Part shown: one piece after another, positions 14,665 through 21,210 of the stretch
Numbering within the stretch: the first letter of the stretch is position 1
Layout of the letters: every line of letters begins with the position of its first letter
IMG/VR virus record: IMGVR_UViG_3300025769_000405
Location: 1 to 34,714 of that record
DNA length: 34,714 nucleotides
Origin: a virus
Direction: 5' to 3' (one strand)
Translations under genes and position numbers: made by a program
The notes under the pieces: generated by a model
The model's database searches: none
What the model was told of the DNA's origin: nothing
The model's input: only the letters and a program-made list of their open reading frames with translations

Positions 14665-14689
14665 CCCCCCACACCAGGGGGGTTTTTTT
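14665..14689 (+). terminator. Strong rightward intrinsic terminator
   Basis: Six C (14665-14670), loop ACACCA, six G (14677-14682), then seven T (14683-14689): a textbook intrinsic terminator on the plus strand. All nearby genes are leftward, so it would stop either an antisense transcript or a plus-strand version of the structured RNA. Its T-run overlaps the stop codon of the 56-aa ORF at 14688-14858. Read leftward it is a stable G/C hairpin without a T-run, at the 5' side of the candidate RNA. Confidence 0.7.
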
Positions 14690-14858
14690 AATGTACTACT
14701 TCTTCACTAACTTCCACACCGCTCATAATCGTTTCAATATCTTGTTCTAAGGTGCGGGCAAGAATTTTCTCCTGAATTGAAGAATCTTGCAACTCCGTTA
14801 GCAATCTTATTTTTACAAAACCATCAATCTCTTCAAAAATAATCTCAAGCTTTGCCAT
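14688..14858 (-). CDS. 56-aa acidic hypothetical protein
   Basis: The ORF starts MAKLEIIFEEIDGFVKIRLL and ends with an acidic/hydrophobic tail (SGVEVSEEVVH). A likely beta hairpin is followed by a long helix (about residues 22-48). A perfect GGAGG site lies 5 nt before the ATG at 14858, and the start overlaps the phosphoesterase 3' end by 14 nt, so translation is very likely. It is the last ORF before the structured RNA region. Function unknown. Confidence 0.7.
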   Translation of the reverse strand: MAKLEIIFEEIDGFVKIRLLTELQDSSIQEKILARTLEQDIETIMSGVEVSEEVVH

Positions 14859-16044
14859 TCAACCTCCTGACACCCACCTTGTATCGCAGCTCTTCGCCGT
14901 ATTCTTTGTGAAGTACCACGCAGGTCATCGTTCTCATCGACTCCGTTTGGGTGTACATGGCGTCTGCTGCCCAGGCATCGTTAGGCGGTAAAACATTCCA
15001 TCGCTCAAAATTCATTCCACCTAAGTCCAGGGCAAGCTTGCTATGCAAGTGTCCTGTCCAACAGACTCTATAAGATGTCTCACCCCACTCCTTACTGAGA
15101 TTAGCTGTAATAGCCTCGTAGAGCCTCTGTGGCTGGACCCTATCGCCGTGGTGCATCGTGACCAGGCATTGTCCCCACTTTTTCCACAGGAACTTTGAAT
15201 AGTTGTCCACAACAGTGACCCTGGGATCCTTTTCGTAATACCCTTGTAGCAACAAGTTCAGCATCATTGAAACGTCTGGGTCGTGGTTGCCCCTTACATT
15301 AAAAATAGTCACATGCTTATGTCTTTTTAACATCGTTGTGACCATGCGCTTGTAAAGCCGTGCTGCTACCCTGATGACACGCCCAAAACGCCCATCGGTA
15401 TCTAGCAAATTTTTTGAGGCCGGAGTCAAACTGGTTGTGTCGTTTGCGTGCGTAAAATCACCCAAATTTATAAGCCATCCGTGTTCGCTTTTGATTGATT
15501 GCGCGTCAACCAGCCTTTCAACGGCATCAGATAGCACTTTTTCTGCGATATCAGTGTCGTAATCATCGCCGCCTGTTTCCTCTGCCCAGGCATACATCCC
15601 CAAGTGGTGATCGCCAATCAAATAGCAACTAGCATAATCGCTGTCTGTGCTTTTTGGCGCTTTTGTAGGCTTGTGTACACCACGCATCTCATCAGTGTAA
15701 GACTCAACGAATTCGGCCAGTAGCTGGTCAATTTGGCGCTTTTCTGGCTCTTGAATGTGCCACTGGGTAGTTACCTCGCCTTTTGCGTTGTAGAGTGTAG
15801 AAACCCGTTTTGTGGCAAATCCTGGAGCTGTTGGGTGATTTAAGTCGTATTCTGGCGCGTTTCCACGCACCGCAGCCCTGGCGGCCAAAGCTTTGATATC
15901 CCTCCCCACATTTGATATTTGCCTACCCTGGCTGTCGGCAATCTCAGAAACCGATTGACCAGCATCATATTTAGCGGCCAGGTCCATCTGCATCTTTGTC
16001 TGCGCATATGGAAATAATTTTACAGTAGCCCTTTTGTGTTTCAT
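14845..16044 (-). CDS. Calcineurin-like metallophosphoesterase with N-terminal HTH-like region
   Basis: This 399-aa protein has the metal-binding motifs of the calcineurin/Mre11 phosphoesterase fold: GDHHLG (144-149), NLGDFTHAND (193-202), NVRGNHD (249-255), MHHGDR (297-302) and WTGHLHS (329-335), all intact. Residues about 10-60 include a putative HTH (AAKYDAGQSVSEIADSQGRQ). Such proteins are frequent in marine and pseudomonad phage recombination modules, and an Mre11-like nuclease or other DNA-end processing role is plausible. The fold is secure from motifs; the substrate is not. It overlaps the NinG-like gene by an ATGA junction and lies downstream of ERF and exonuclease in the same operon. 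Confidence 0.88.
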   Translation of the reverse strand: MKHKRATVKLFPYAQTKMQMDLAAKYDAGQSVSEIADSQGRQISNVGRDIKALAARAAVRGNAPEYDLNHPTAPGFATKRVSTLYNAKGEVTTQWHIQEPEKRQIDQLLAEFVESYTDEMRGVHKPTKAPKSTDSDYASCYLIGDHHLGMYAWAEETGGDDYDTDIAEKVLSDAVERLVDAQSIKSEHGWLINLGDFTHANDTTSLTPASKNLLDTDGRFGRVIRVAARLYKRMVTTMLKRHKHVTIFNVRGNHDPDVSMMLNLLLQGYYEKDPRVTVVDNYSKFLWKKWGQCLVTMHHGDRVQPQRLYEAITANLSKEWGETSYRVCWTGHLHSKLALDLGGMNFERWNVLPPNDAWAADAMYTQTESMRTMTCVVLHKEYGEELRYKVGVRRLNGKA

Positions 16045-16448
16045 GCGCCTATCCTTTTTTCGTGGTAACGAATTCTTTCTCTGAAATCACTTAGCATTTC
16101 TTCGTAATCTTTTTTGTAAAGTTTCAAAGGTAACTTTTTGCAGTCTAACATGTTTTGGACGTAATCCTTTCCATAGTAGTCCTGCATCCAAATGGTATAT
16201 GCCTGGGACGCCGTGCCGTGGCGCATGCCGAACATGTTGCAACCTGGACACTGTGGGTGGACATTCTCTTCCCGCAGCGCCCAGTAGCTGCTATTACCTT
16301 TCGGAATGAAGTGACCCCCTTGCATATCTTTGTAGTGGTCTTTCTTTCCACACGACACACACTGGACCCAGCCATGATCATCTGCAGCTGAAATCCTCGC
16401 TAAAAGTTGCAGCGCCTCTAGGCACTTAGTCCTGGGGGTCTTTTTCAT
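16041..16448 (-). CDS. ninG: NinG-like Holliday-junction/recombination endonuclease
   Basis: This 135-aa protein resembles lambda NinG (Rap), a structure-specific endonuclease that resolves recombination intermediates. Key features are a Cys pair WVQCVSCGK (Cys30, Cys33), a GGHFIPKGN metal/active-site motif (His46), a second Cys pair PQCPGCN (Cys67, Cys70), and a C-terminal basic helix (YEEMLSDFRERIRYHEKRIG). It is shorter than lambda NinG at the N-terminus. Its setting beside ERF, exonuclease, SSB-like and phosphoesterase genes fits a recombination module. ATGA overlaps join it to both neighbours. Confidence 0.88.
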   Translation of the reverse strand: MKKTPRTKCLEALQLLARISAADDHGWVQCVSCGKKDHYKDMQGGHFIPKGNSSYWALREENVHPQCPGCNMFGMRHGTASQAYTIWMQDYYGKDYVQNMLDCKKLPLKLYKKDYEEMLSDFRERIRYHEKRIGA

Positions 16449-16765
16449 TGCATGTTCATCTCTGCCCGGAGGGTTGCTTGCTTAGTCCTCCAGGTCTCAA
16501 ATTTAATTTTCAAAACTTCCATCTGGAACTTAAGCTTTAATGCTTTTTCGGTAGCTATTTTTAGCGCATCAATCAGCTCCAGATATTCTTCGTGTGCGTA
16601 TGCTTCTCTCTCCTGGCCAGCAGTTGTCTTGACGGTCGGCTCAACCATTTTCATGATGATCGCCTTCTTGCTTTTTTTAAACTCAGTCAGGTAAACGCGC
16701 TGCGCTTCTGCCTCAGCATAATCACTTGCCATCTTTTCCAGCTCGGCGAACTTTTCGTAACTCAT
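16445..16765 (-). CDS. Coiled-coil protein of the recombination module
   Basis: This 106-aa protein (MSYEKFAELEKMASDYAEAE at the start) is almost wholly helical and charged. The second half, AYAHEEYLELIDALKIATEK then KLKFQMEVLKIKFETWRTKQ and ATLRAEMNMQ, resembles a conserved phage family found next to NinG and ERF genes, to which I can attach no function. The frame is open to 16780, but the ATG at 16765 is preferred for its GGAG site 8 nt upstream. Its stop overlaps the NinG start (ATGA). It may be an accessory or bridging factor for recombination, inferred only from its neighbourhood. Confidence 0.75.
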   Translation of the reverse strand: MSYEKFAELEKMASDYAEAEAQRVYLTEFKKSKKAIIMKMVEPTVKTTAGQEREAYAHEEYLELIDALKIATEKALKLKFQMEVLKIKFETWRTKQATLRAEMNMQ

Positions 16766-16794
16766 AGGTAATCTCCACATGCTTTTTTACTAAA

Positions 16795-17052
16795 TCACGC
16801 AGGTGGGGAGGAACCTTCTCCAAGGCCTCCCTCCTCTGCTCCCTCGTCTTCATCGACAAAATATTCGCTGCATAATGTCTCGGCGCCACTTACTATCTCC
16901 AAAATCTTTTCGTTGGTGACAAGCTTTAAAGGCATCACGCCAAAATAAGGATGGTTATCAACAATCGCAAATTTACCCTTGTAAGTTTTGGCCGAAAATT
17001 CAGCCTCCTCCAGCGCCCAGGTCCAGGCGCTAAATTGCTGCGTATCATTCAT
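16795..17052 (-). CDS. Hypothetical protein, 85 aa, acidic tail
   Basis: The protein starts MNDTQQFSAWTWALEEAEFS. A compact N-terminal part with Trp and Tyr is followed by VMPLKLVTNEKILEIVSGAE and an acidic Gly/Glu-rich C-terminus ending in SSPPA. The ATG at 17052 is preferred over an upstream TTG because it overlaps the stop of the XRE gene by 8 nt, the operon's usual coupling. No family recognised. Confidence 0.68.
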   Translation of the reverse strand: MNDTQQFSAWTWALEEAEFSAKTYKGKFAIVDNHPYFGVMPLKLVTNEKILEIVSGAETLCSEYFVDEDEGAEEGGLGEGSSPPA

Positions 17053-17251
17053 CTCTAGCCCACTCCACAAAATTCTTTATGTCGATATCCAGGGCATTAC
17101 AAATTTTGTCGCACAACTTTAGTGTCGCATTATCTTTAGATCGCCACACCGAAACCTGCTGCGGGTAAACGCCCAGTTTTTTTGCCAGGGTGACGTTACT
17201 CACCCCAGCATTTATCTGTGCATGCCGTAAAGCTTTTCCGAAATTAACCAT
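17045..17251 (-). CDS. XRE/Cro-type helix-turn-helix regulator
   Basis: This 68-aa protein is little more than a single Cro/C1-type HTH: RHAQINAGVSNVTLAKKLGV (helix 2) then YPQQVSVWRSKDNATLKLCDK (recognition helix and following), and a final helix ALDIDIKNFVEW. It is probably a dimeric repressor. It is encoded inside the leftward operon that starts at the promoter at 19075-19103, so it could feed back on that promoter; a perfect inverted repeat overlaps the -35 there. The start at 17251 is chosen for its GAGGT site. It lacks a C-terminal cleavage domain, so it is Cro-like rather than CI-like. Confidence 0.82.
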   Translation of the reverse strand: MVNFGKALRHAQINAGVSNVTLAKKLGVYPQQVSVWRSKDNATLKLCDKICNALDIDIKNFVEWARDE

Positions 17252-17259
17252 AGCGCACC

Positions 17260-17493
17260 TCAAAAAGGAAGATCTTCATCGAAATCATCTGTTACAGGCG
17301 CAGGCTTCTCTACAGATTCTTTTTCTGTCACTGCCAGGGACATGAACTTTGTGCCTTTTTTGCTTGTCTTCAGCCACGCGGAAATCCAGTAATCCACACC
17401 GTTCACGTTGATATCGCCACGGTAGTCCGGGTGCTTTTCAGACTTCTTGTCGTTGCGGAACAGTGCGCCTGAGTTGGTGTTGTCATAAGTCAT
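17260..17493 (-). CDS. SSB-like / DUF736-like protein
   Basis: This 77-aa protein starts MTYDNTNSGALFRNDKKSEK, followed by HPDYRGDINVNGVDYWISAW and a KGTKFMSLAV strand, the pattern of the small DUF736-like OB-type family often found with phage recombinases. Its C-terminal tail DDFDEDLPF is acidic and ends in Leu-Pro-Phe, like the partner-binding tip of single-stranded DNA-binding proteins. A role protecting ssDNA in ERF-mediated annealing is likely but inferred. Its start overlaps the exonuclease stop (ATGA). Confidence 0.75.
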   Translation of the reverse strand: MTYDNTNSGALFRNDKKSEKHPDYRGDINVNGVDYWISAWLKTSKKGTKFMSLAVTEKESVEKPAPVTDDFDEDLPF

Positions 17494-18245
17494 ATGGTTA
17501 CTCCTGATTTATATTTTTTTGATAGCTGCCAATAAATGAGCAGCGCCTGAAACATACCTAGATGCCTGACATGCGTATCCTCTTCCCACACATGGGCCAA
17601 GACTATTTCGGTATCATCTCTGTCCACAAAGACAGATATTCTTTTTGGTGATTCTATTCCTAAGCCAGCAGCGTACGCTGATAGCTGCATACCATGCTCG
17701 TCATAAACTAGTTTGGCTGGGTCTTTGCCTTCCAGGTTGTCTTTTGTCTTAAAATCGACAACCCACCCATCTGGGTGATAAAGGTCAACTTTCCCGCCAT
17801 ACCCATACTCATGGCAAAAACTATCTTCTGCAACCCAACCATCGGGAATGCCTGTCAAGGTCACCAGCTGATCCTGAACAGCAACGTAGGTCTTTGAAAT
17901 AATTCCCTGAGAAAACCCCGACTCAATATAGGCATGAATCTCGGTTCCTCTTTTTGCTGCTTTAGTGGACTGCTCTTTAGCATCCTTTTTGGCACGCTTC
18001 ATAAAATCGTCTAGGGATTCGTCTTTTTCCCTTGGCAGGGTTAGTGCAGAAAGCAGTGCCTGGTCTATCTTCCAGTTCTCAAGACCTGGCTTTGCGGCAA
18101 CTCCCATCACACTTGTGACGCTGGGTACATACCCGTGTTCACGCGCATCTCGGATGGTAGTGCTGCGCTCTCGGCCATTCTTGCCGACTATCGTATATCG
18201 GGGATTGCCGTCCTGGTCGTACCAATGGGTTGATTCTTTGATCAT
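17490..18245 (-). CDS. PD-(D/E)XK exonuclease (RecB/Cas4-like)
   Basis: This 251-aa protein shows the RecB-like nuclease core: GTEIH (100-104), GGKVDLYHPDGWVVDFKTKD (150-169) holding the catalytic Asp154, Asp164 and Lys166, and a MQLSAYAAG motif (about 186-194). The N-terminal part (YVPSVTSVMGVAAKP, then LENWKIDQALLSAL) is typical of phage members. I see no Cys cluster for an iron-sulfur centre as in Cas4. It most likely resects dsDNA ends for the ERF annealing protein immediately upstream in the operon; the genes overlap by TAATG. Confidence 0.88.
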   Translation of the reverse strand: MIKESTHWYDQDGNPRYTIVGKNGRERSTTIRDAREHGYVPSVTSVMGVAAKPGLENWKIDQALLSALTLPREKDESLDDFMKRAKKDAKEQSTKAAKRGTEIHAYIESGFSQGIISKTYVAVQDQLVTLTGIPDGWVAEDSFCHEYGYGGKVDLYHPDGWVVDFKTKDNLEGKDPAKLVYDEHGMQLSAYAAGLGIESPKRISVFVDRDDTEIVLAHVWEEDTHVRHLGMFQALLIYWQLSKKYKSGVTI

Positions 18246-18838
18246 TAGAAAGGCGCCCCCAAGTTCTCAATTTCTTGTCTCAGGTCATCGGACAGAGAGT
18301 ATATTTTGGTGATTTCATTAATTAGATCGTCAGGGATAATATTTCCACTATTAAATAGCTTAATCCACTCATCCCTGTTTGCCGCAACCTGCTTGGCAGT
18401 GTACTCAGGCTTTGCTTCCGGCTTGGGGCTTTTCTTTTGCGCCTGTTTGGATTCATTGTGGAACTCATCGGTATCAGCGTCTTTGGTATCGTCAATTGCA
18501 AAAAGACCATTTAGAGCATACTTCCTGGCGTAGGATGAAGCTGTGCCGGTCATCTGGCTATCATCCATACCTTTCTTTTCCTGCGACTCTCTTGCAAATC
18601 CATTAGCACTAAACTTGACAGCGCCATCACTGTCAACAAGCTGTACTGTGGCCTTGATGTATGCGTTTCCAGCAACACCGACAATTTTATCTGACAGAAT
18701 CAAAGAATATCCATATGCATTCAGCAGTGGCTTAACCGCCTCCAATATGTCTTCGCAGCTGCGATATTTATATTTACCAAAGCTATTGGTGCGTGCTTTC
18801 GGCACATTTAGTTTCTGCTGTATCTCAATAAGACTCAT
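18245..18838 (-). CDS. erf: ERF-family single-strand annealing protein
   Basis: This 197-aa protein resembles the ERF superfamily of P22-type annealing recombinases. The conserved core spans about 1-125: LNVPKARTNSFGKYKYRSCE, LEAVKPLLNAYGYSLILSD, a strand pair around AYIKATVQLVDSDG, and the signature GMDDSQMTGTASSYARKYAL followed by NGLFAIDDTKDAD. The C-terminus is a Lys/Glu-rich linker with a short helical end. ERF proteins anneal complementary ssDNA, supporting circularisation and replication in phages that package terminally redundant genomes. It is the second gene after the early promoter and is followed by exonuclease and SSB-like genes. Confidence 0.93.
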   Translation of the reverse strand: MSLIEIQQKLNVPKARTNSFGKYKYRSCEDILEAVKPLLNAYGYSLILSDKIVGVAGNAYIKATVQLVDSDGAVKFSANGFARESQEKKGMDDSQMTGTASSYARKYALNGLFAIDDTKDADTDEFHNESKQAQKKSPKPEAKPEYTAKQVAANRDEWIKLFNSGNIIPDDLINEITKIYSLSDDLRQEIENLGAPF

Positions 18839-19044
18839 TTCATCATCCCCCTTTCTTTAAACCAGCTGTTGTTTTTTTCTAGCATCTCGGCAGCTGCATA
18901 GCCTCTGCCAAAACCGTCTTGATATTCCTGTGACGCAGTAGCAGGGCAATCGTCACCCTTCTGGCCGGCCAGGAATCCGTTTTCCCAATCTTGATTTTTA
19001 GGTCCACCGATGAACTCGGCAACCCTTTGTATATTTAGTTCCAT
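18835..19044 (-). CDS. First gene of the early operon, hypothetical
   Basis: This 69-aa protein starts MELNIQRVAEFIGGPKNQDW. The middle has a GFLAGQKGDDCP then QEYQDGFGRGYAAAE pattern: two similar Gly-Phe/aromatic-Gly-x-x-Ala helices that may be a small repeat. It sits about 24 nt behind the inferred transcription start of the leftward promoter, with a GGGAGG site about 6 nt before the ATG. Its stop overlaps the ERF start. No family I can name. Confidence 0.75.
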   Translation of the reverse strand: MELNIQRVAEFIGGPKNQDWENGFLAGQKGDDCPATASQEYQDGFGRGYAAAEMLEKNNSWFKERGMMK

Positions 19045-19074
19045 TTTTGCCTCCCGTGGTTGAATGGAAAGGCG

Positions 19075-19103
19075 ATTATAATGGCTATTTGTTTATAAAA
19101 CAA
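19075..19103 (-). promoter_or_regulatory. Main leftward sigma70-type promoter
   Basis: On the minus strand, TTGTTT (19103-19098), a 17-nt spacer and a perfect TATAAT (19080-19075). The start codon at 19044 gives a short leader of about 24 nt with a strong ribosome-binding site. It lies just downstream of the terminator that closes the lysis/structural operon. It is the best promoter in the window and should drive the recombination-replication-terminase operon. Confidence 0.75.
19089..19103. promoter_or_regulatory. Candidate repressor operator over the -35
   Basis: TTGTTT, spacer ATA, AAACAA: a perfect 6-bp inverted repeat with a 3-nt centre that covers the -35 of the leftward promoter. A dimeric HTH protein such as the XRE regulator at 17045-17251 could bind here and block RNA polymerase. 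The pairing is visible; the binding is an inference. Confidence 0.5.
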
Positions 19104-19238
19104 CACATTTGAGTATTTTTGATAGCAGGGGAAATTGGTATTATTGTTTTGCAGCAGTACCTCCCGTACCCACCACATGCTGCGGCCCTCGGAGAACCTC
19201 TCCTCTCCGGGGGTCACTCCTCTTTTGCAATATCTTTG
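19104..19238. other. Intergenic region upstream of the main promoter
   Basis: No protein gene is credible here. A 60-codon frame crosses it on the minus strand (19035-19217) but runs through the promoter and lacks a ribosome-binding site. A G/C-rich hairpin lies at about 19183-19212 (CGGAGA with TCTCCG, extended by CCC/GGG around it); it has no T-run on the minus strand. The A/T-rich part near 19104-19150 could hold further regulatory sites. Confidence 0.45.
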
Positions 19239-19262
19239 AAAAAATAGCCGTACAACCGGGCT
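19239..19262 (-). terminator. Intrinsic terminator after the lysis genes
   Basis: On the minus strand AGCCCG, loop, CGGCT (five pairs with one bulged C), then A and six T. It follows the endolysin stop by about 55 nt. A second hairpin, ACCGCA with TGCGGT, begins right after the stop (19299-19317) but lacks a T-run. Together they probably end the structural-lysis transcript before the next promoter. Confidence 0.55.
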
Positions 19263-19317
19263 GATAGGTTTTTTTTGCGGAATAATAGGCGGGGGTTTTT
19301 ACCGCAGACAAATGCGG

Positions 19318-19689
19318 TTAGTAGGACCAGATGGCTGTGCGGTCGTCAGTGTCCAGGTGGATAAATCTAGCATTACCTTTCTGATTGATTCCAACGCCTT
19401 TGATTCTGCCATCATTTAGAGCCATTTTAAGCAGTTCTAAGGCGCGTTCTCGGTTGACCCCTATATCCACCGCTAGCCCCCTGGAATGCGCTCCAGGAGT
19501 CGATTTTCTGGCTTCTATGGGGTGATTTGGGCATCTGTACCCAGAGGTGATGGGGAAGGGGAACCCCAGGGCAGTTCTGAAGTTCTGGACAGCCTGGAGG
19601 ATAGAGTCTTGCATCTCGGACCCGTCAGAGTCGCACCCGCACTTACAGGCAAACTCAGCCAGGGTGAAGTTCTTAAGATTTGCGGTCAA
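19318..19689 (-). CDS. Endolysin, M15 peptidase type
   Basis: This 123-aa protein resembles the Peptidase_M15_3 group (PF08291), which cut peptide cross-links in peptidoglycan. Zinc-site residues are visible: GAHSRGLAVDIG (His68, Asp75) and FIHLD (His111). The N-terminal LAEFACKCGCD and the ITSGYRCPNHPIEA segments are typical. There is no signal peptide, so it needs the holin encoded just upstream to reach the cell wall. The start is TTG at 19689, overlapping the holin gene by 17 nt, with an AAGG site 9 nt upstream. It is the last gene of the structural-lysis operon. Confidence 0.9.
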   Translation of the reverse strand: MTANLKNFTLAEFACKCGCDSDGSEMQDSILQAVQNFRTALGFPFPITSGYRCPNHPIEARKSTPGAHSRGLAVDIGVNRERALELLKMALNDGRIKGVGINQKGNARFIHLDTDDRTAIWSY

Positions 19690-20074
19690 CTTGTTTTACC
19701 TTTTCAACTGTCCTCATGGCGCCCAACCCTAACATGCCAAGCAAAACCGGCAAAAGGGTTTCCATGTCGATTAAAGGCAGCGCAACGTCATATCCTGCAA
19801 TTTCCAGAATCATGTTGGTAAAAGGTATCGTTATAAAGTTGCCGGCCATTCCAAGGGCGCAGATCCAACCGATTGCTGGTCTCCATCCTGAGACAAAAAG
19901 AGACGGGCTTGCGGCCTCAATCTTATTCACCTCAATCTGAGCCATAACCTGTTCCTGGGTATGCTTCTCAGCCATCGTGGCTATCTCATGCGCCAGGGCG
20001 GCCTTCTGGTCCTTGTCCTCGATTACCTTGTCAAGCAGCTGGCTGACAGGACCGATTAGTGAGCTTAGATTCAT
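19673..20074 (-). CDS. 3TM-type holin
   Basis: This 133-aa membrane protein resembles the GTA/phage holin family PF11351. An N-terminal amphipathic part (1-57) with TMAEKHTQEQVMAQIEVNKI is followed by the family hallmark LFVSGWRPAIGWICALGMAG (59-78) and hydrophobic segments at about 68-95 and 105-122. Its basic C-terminus ends KVKQVDRKS. Holins form lesions in the inner membrane to release the endolysin, whose gene follows immediately. Family match is by eye but the WRPxxGW motif is distinctive. Confidence 0.9.
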   Translation of the reverse strand: MNLSSLIGPVSQLLDKVIEDKDQKAALAHEIATMAEKHTQEQVMAQIEVNKIEAASPSLFVSGWRPAIGWICALGMAGNFITIPFTNMILEIAGYDVALPLIDMETLLPVLLGMLGLGAMRTVEKVKQVDRKS

Positions 20075-20208
20075 ACAACCACGGCCACGACTAAAATTAA
20101 AACGAAAGCCGCAATGCCTATAACCAGGTGCTTTGGATCCTGCTCTTGAACTTTTTGTTTTATGTAATTTCCAGCCTGTGTAACAGCGGCGATCAGTTTG
20201 TCGTTCAT
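20071..20208 (-). CDS. Small single-pass membrane protein in the lysis cassette
   Basis: This 45-aa protein starts MNDKLIAAVTQAGNYIKQKV and ends with one hydrophobic segment (HLVIGIAAFVLILVVAVVV). The frame is open upstream, but the ATG at 20208 overlaps the previous stop (TAATG) and is preferred. An N-in amphipathic helix plus C-terminal membrane span is seen in pinholin-like or antiholin-like proteins. Role inferred from location among lysis genes. Confidence 0.65.
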   Translation of the reverse strand: MNDKLIAAVTQAGNYIKQKVQEQDPKHLVIGIAAFVLILVVAVVV

Positions 20209-20447
20209 TATTTCACCTTCATATAAGCCGATGCGGCCAGAGCCACTAAGATGGCGGTCGTTACCCATCTTGCTATGGTCTGGCCTACCGTTTTTTTTGT
20301 GTCTCGCCAAGCCTCCAAAAGACCTCGCAATTCTCTGACATCGTCATAGGCGCTTTCATCTGAAAGACCTATTTTTAGTAATGCCTTCTCAGCAGCACGC
20401 TCTGCACACTTTTCAATCAGGACCTCAATCTCTGCTTCCGTCATCAC
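20208..20447 (-). CDS. Membrane protein of the lysis cassette (DUF6127-like)
   Basis: This 79-aa protein begins MMTEAEIEVLIEKCAERAAE, continues with VRELRGLLEAWRDTKKT, and ends with one transmembrane segment TIARWVTTAILVALAASAYM and a short basic tail. The order of a charged coiled region followed by a C-terminal membrane span resembles DUF6127/holin-associated proteins. It may act as a second holin or as an inner-membrane spanin-like component; no separate spanin lipoprotein is visible. Genes on both sides overlap it. Confidence 0.7.
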   Translation of the reverse strand: MMTEAEIEVLIEKCAERAAEKALLKIGLSDESAYDDVRELRGLLEAWRDTKKTVGQTIARWVTTAILVALAASAYMKVK

Positions 20448-20607
20448 TAAATTCCAATGCTACTATTTTTAAGTCGGGTCTTTCCTGTTCCTGCATTTCT
20501 TCTAAAATATATTCATAAAATGCAACAACGTCATCAATACACCACCTACCCTTAGTATACGCCACAATGGATAGTAACAGCTGCGCATATTGATTTTCTT
20601 CGTTCAT
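20425..20607 (-). CDS. Small acidic hypothetical protein
   Basis: This 60-aa protein starts MNEENQYAQLLLSIVAYTKG and continues RWCIDDVVAFYEYILEEMQE. It is acidic and mostly helical, with no membrane span. The start overlaps the previous stop by ATGA, and its end overlaps the next gene by 23 nt. Function unknown; its position is between the small basic ORFs and the lysis membrane proteins. Confidence 0.7.
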   Translation of the reverse strand: MNEENQYAQLLLSIVAYTKGRWCIDDVVAFYEYILEEMQEQERPDLKIVALEFSDDGSRD

Positions 20608-20882
20608 TGTCCCCTAACAAGCAAATTCTTGTAGTCTGGGTCTGCAAGTTTTTTCTTAATGTATTGTGCGTATTCTTTCGTGCCAATTGCTGCACCGCAT
20701 TCCCTGGACCACTCCTCGGCCATTACCAAGGGGATAGATCCTACCCACCTTGTGCGGTCCTGGCCTGAATGCCTGGGCGCAAGTTCTCGCATTTTCTTCA
20801 AGGTTTTTAGTAGACCAGCGCAATCCTGCTCCCTAACAACCTGAATCTTGCCATCTTCCTCTACAATCTTTTCGGTAATCAC
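20604..20882 (-). CDS. Conserved-looking phage protein, 92 aa
   Basis: The start is GTG at 20882, overlapping the TGA of the previous ORF. Features are EQDCAGLLKTLKKMRELAPR then DRTRWVGSIPLVMAEEWSRE and CGAAIGTKEYAQYIKKKL. This pattern (a long helix, a Trp-Val-Gly-x-Ile-Pro turn and a helix with Trp) looks like a widely shared small phage protein found between capsid and lysis genes, but I know no function for it. Confidence 0.75.
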   Translation of the reverse strand: MITEKIVEEDGKIQVVREQDCAGLLKTLKKMRELAPRHSGQDRTRWVGSIPLVMAEEWSRECGAAIGTKEYAQYIKKKLADPDYKNLLVRGQ

Positions 20883-21031
20883 TTCTTCTTTTTCCTTTTT
20901 ACAGTCTTTGCTGCCTGCTTAAACGCTTTAGCGGTGGGCGCACCTTTAGTTCCAGGCTTTCTCATTTTCTCTTTTGATCCGGCCTTGATCCGTTTACGTT
21001 TTTTGTGAATGTTGGAGTATAGCCCTGGCAT
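20879..21031 (-). CDS. 50-aa very basic small phage protein
   Basis: The ORF starts MPGLYSNIHKKRKRIKAGSK, continues EKMRKPGTKGAPTAKAFKQA, and ends in a poly-basic tail (KRKKKK). About 40 percent of residues are Lys or Arg. It resembles a small protein often seen just after capsid genes in aquatic podoviruses. Nucleic-acid binding or a minor virion role is possible. Its ATG overlaps the previous TAA (TAATG) and its TGA overlaps the next GTG. Confidence 0.7.
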   Translation of the reverse strand: MPGLYSNIHKKRKRIKAGSKEKMRKPGTKGAPTAKAFKQAAKTVKRKKKK

Positions 21032-21210
21032 TACTTCCACCCATTCCTAGCTTTAGCCTGAGCGGTTTTTGATAAATCGCCAAAGTGGTAAATTCTCTTG
21101 GACCGCTTAGACATTTTAGAACCTGTCATGAGAGTGCCGTCAGGATGTTTGTGCATTGATCCTTTGTGAACCTTGCCATCCTTGAAGTAGTGTTTGACAC
21201 CCATACCCAT
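21031..21210 (-). CDS. 59-aa basic small phage protein
   Basis: The ORF starts MGMGVKHYFKDGKVHKGSMH and ends TAQAKARNGWK. It is rich in Lys, His, Gly and Ser, and contains the motif SKMSKRSKRIYHFGDLS. It looks like a small basic protein coupled to the two basic ORFs around it (TGATG upstream, TAATG downstream). Function unknown; possibly a DNA-binding or virion-associated protein. Confidence 0.68.
   Translation of the reverse strand: MGMGVKHYFKDGKVHKGSMHKHPDGTLMTGSKMSKRSKRIYHFGDLSKTAQAKARNGWK

Noticed and set aside
17260-18245. Cas4 and CRISPR association for the nuclease
   Set aside because: There is no iron-sulfur Cys cluster, no CRISPR repeats and no other cas genes; the ERF neighbourhood points to recombination.
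19035-19217. 60-codon leftward frame across the main promoter
   Set aside because: It would include the promoter and leader, and the 69-aa gene with a strong ribosome-binding site starts inside it.
19486-19821. 111-codon rightward frame over the lysis genes
   Set aside because: It is antisense to the well-supported endolysin and holin genes and has no initiation signals.
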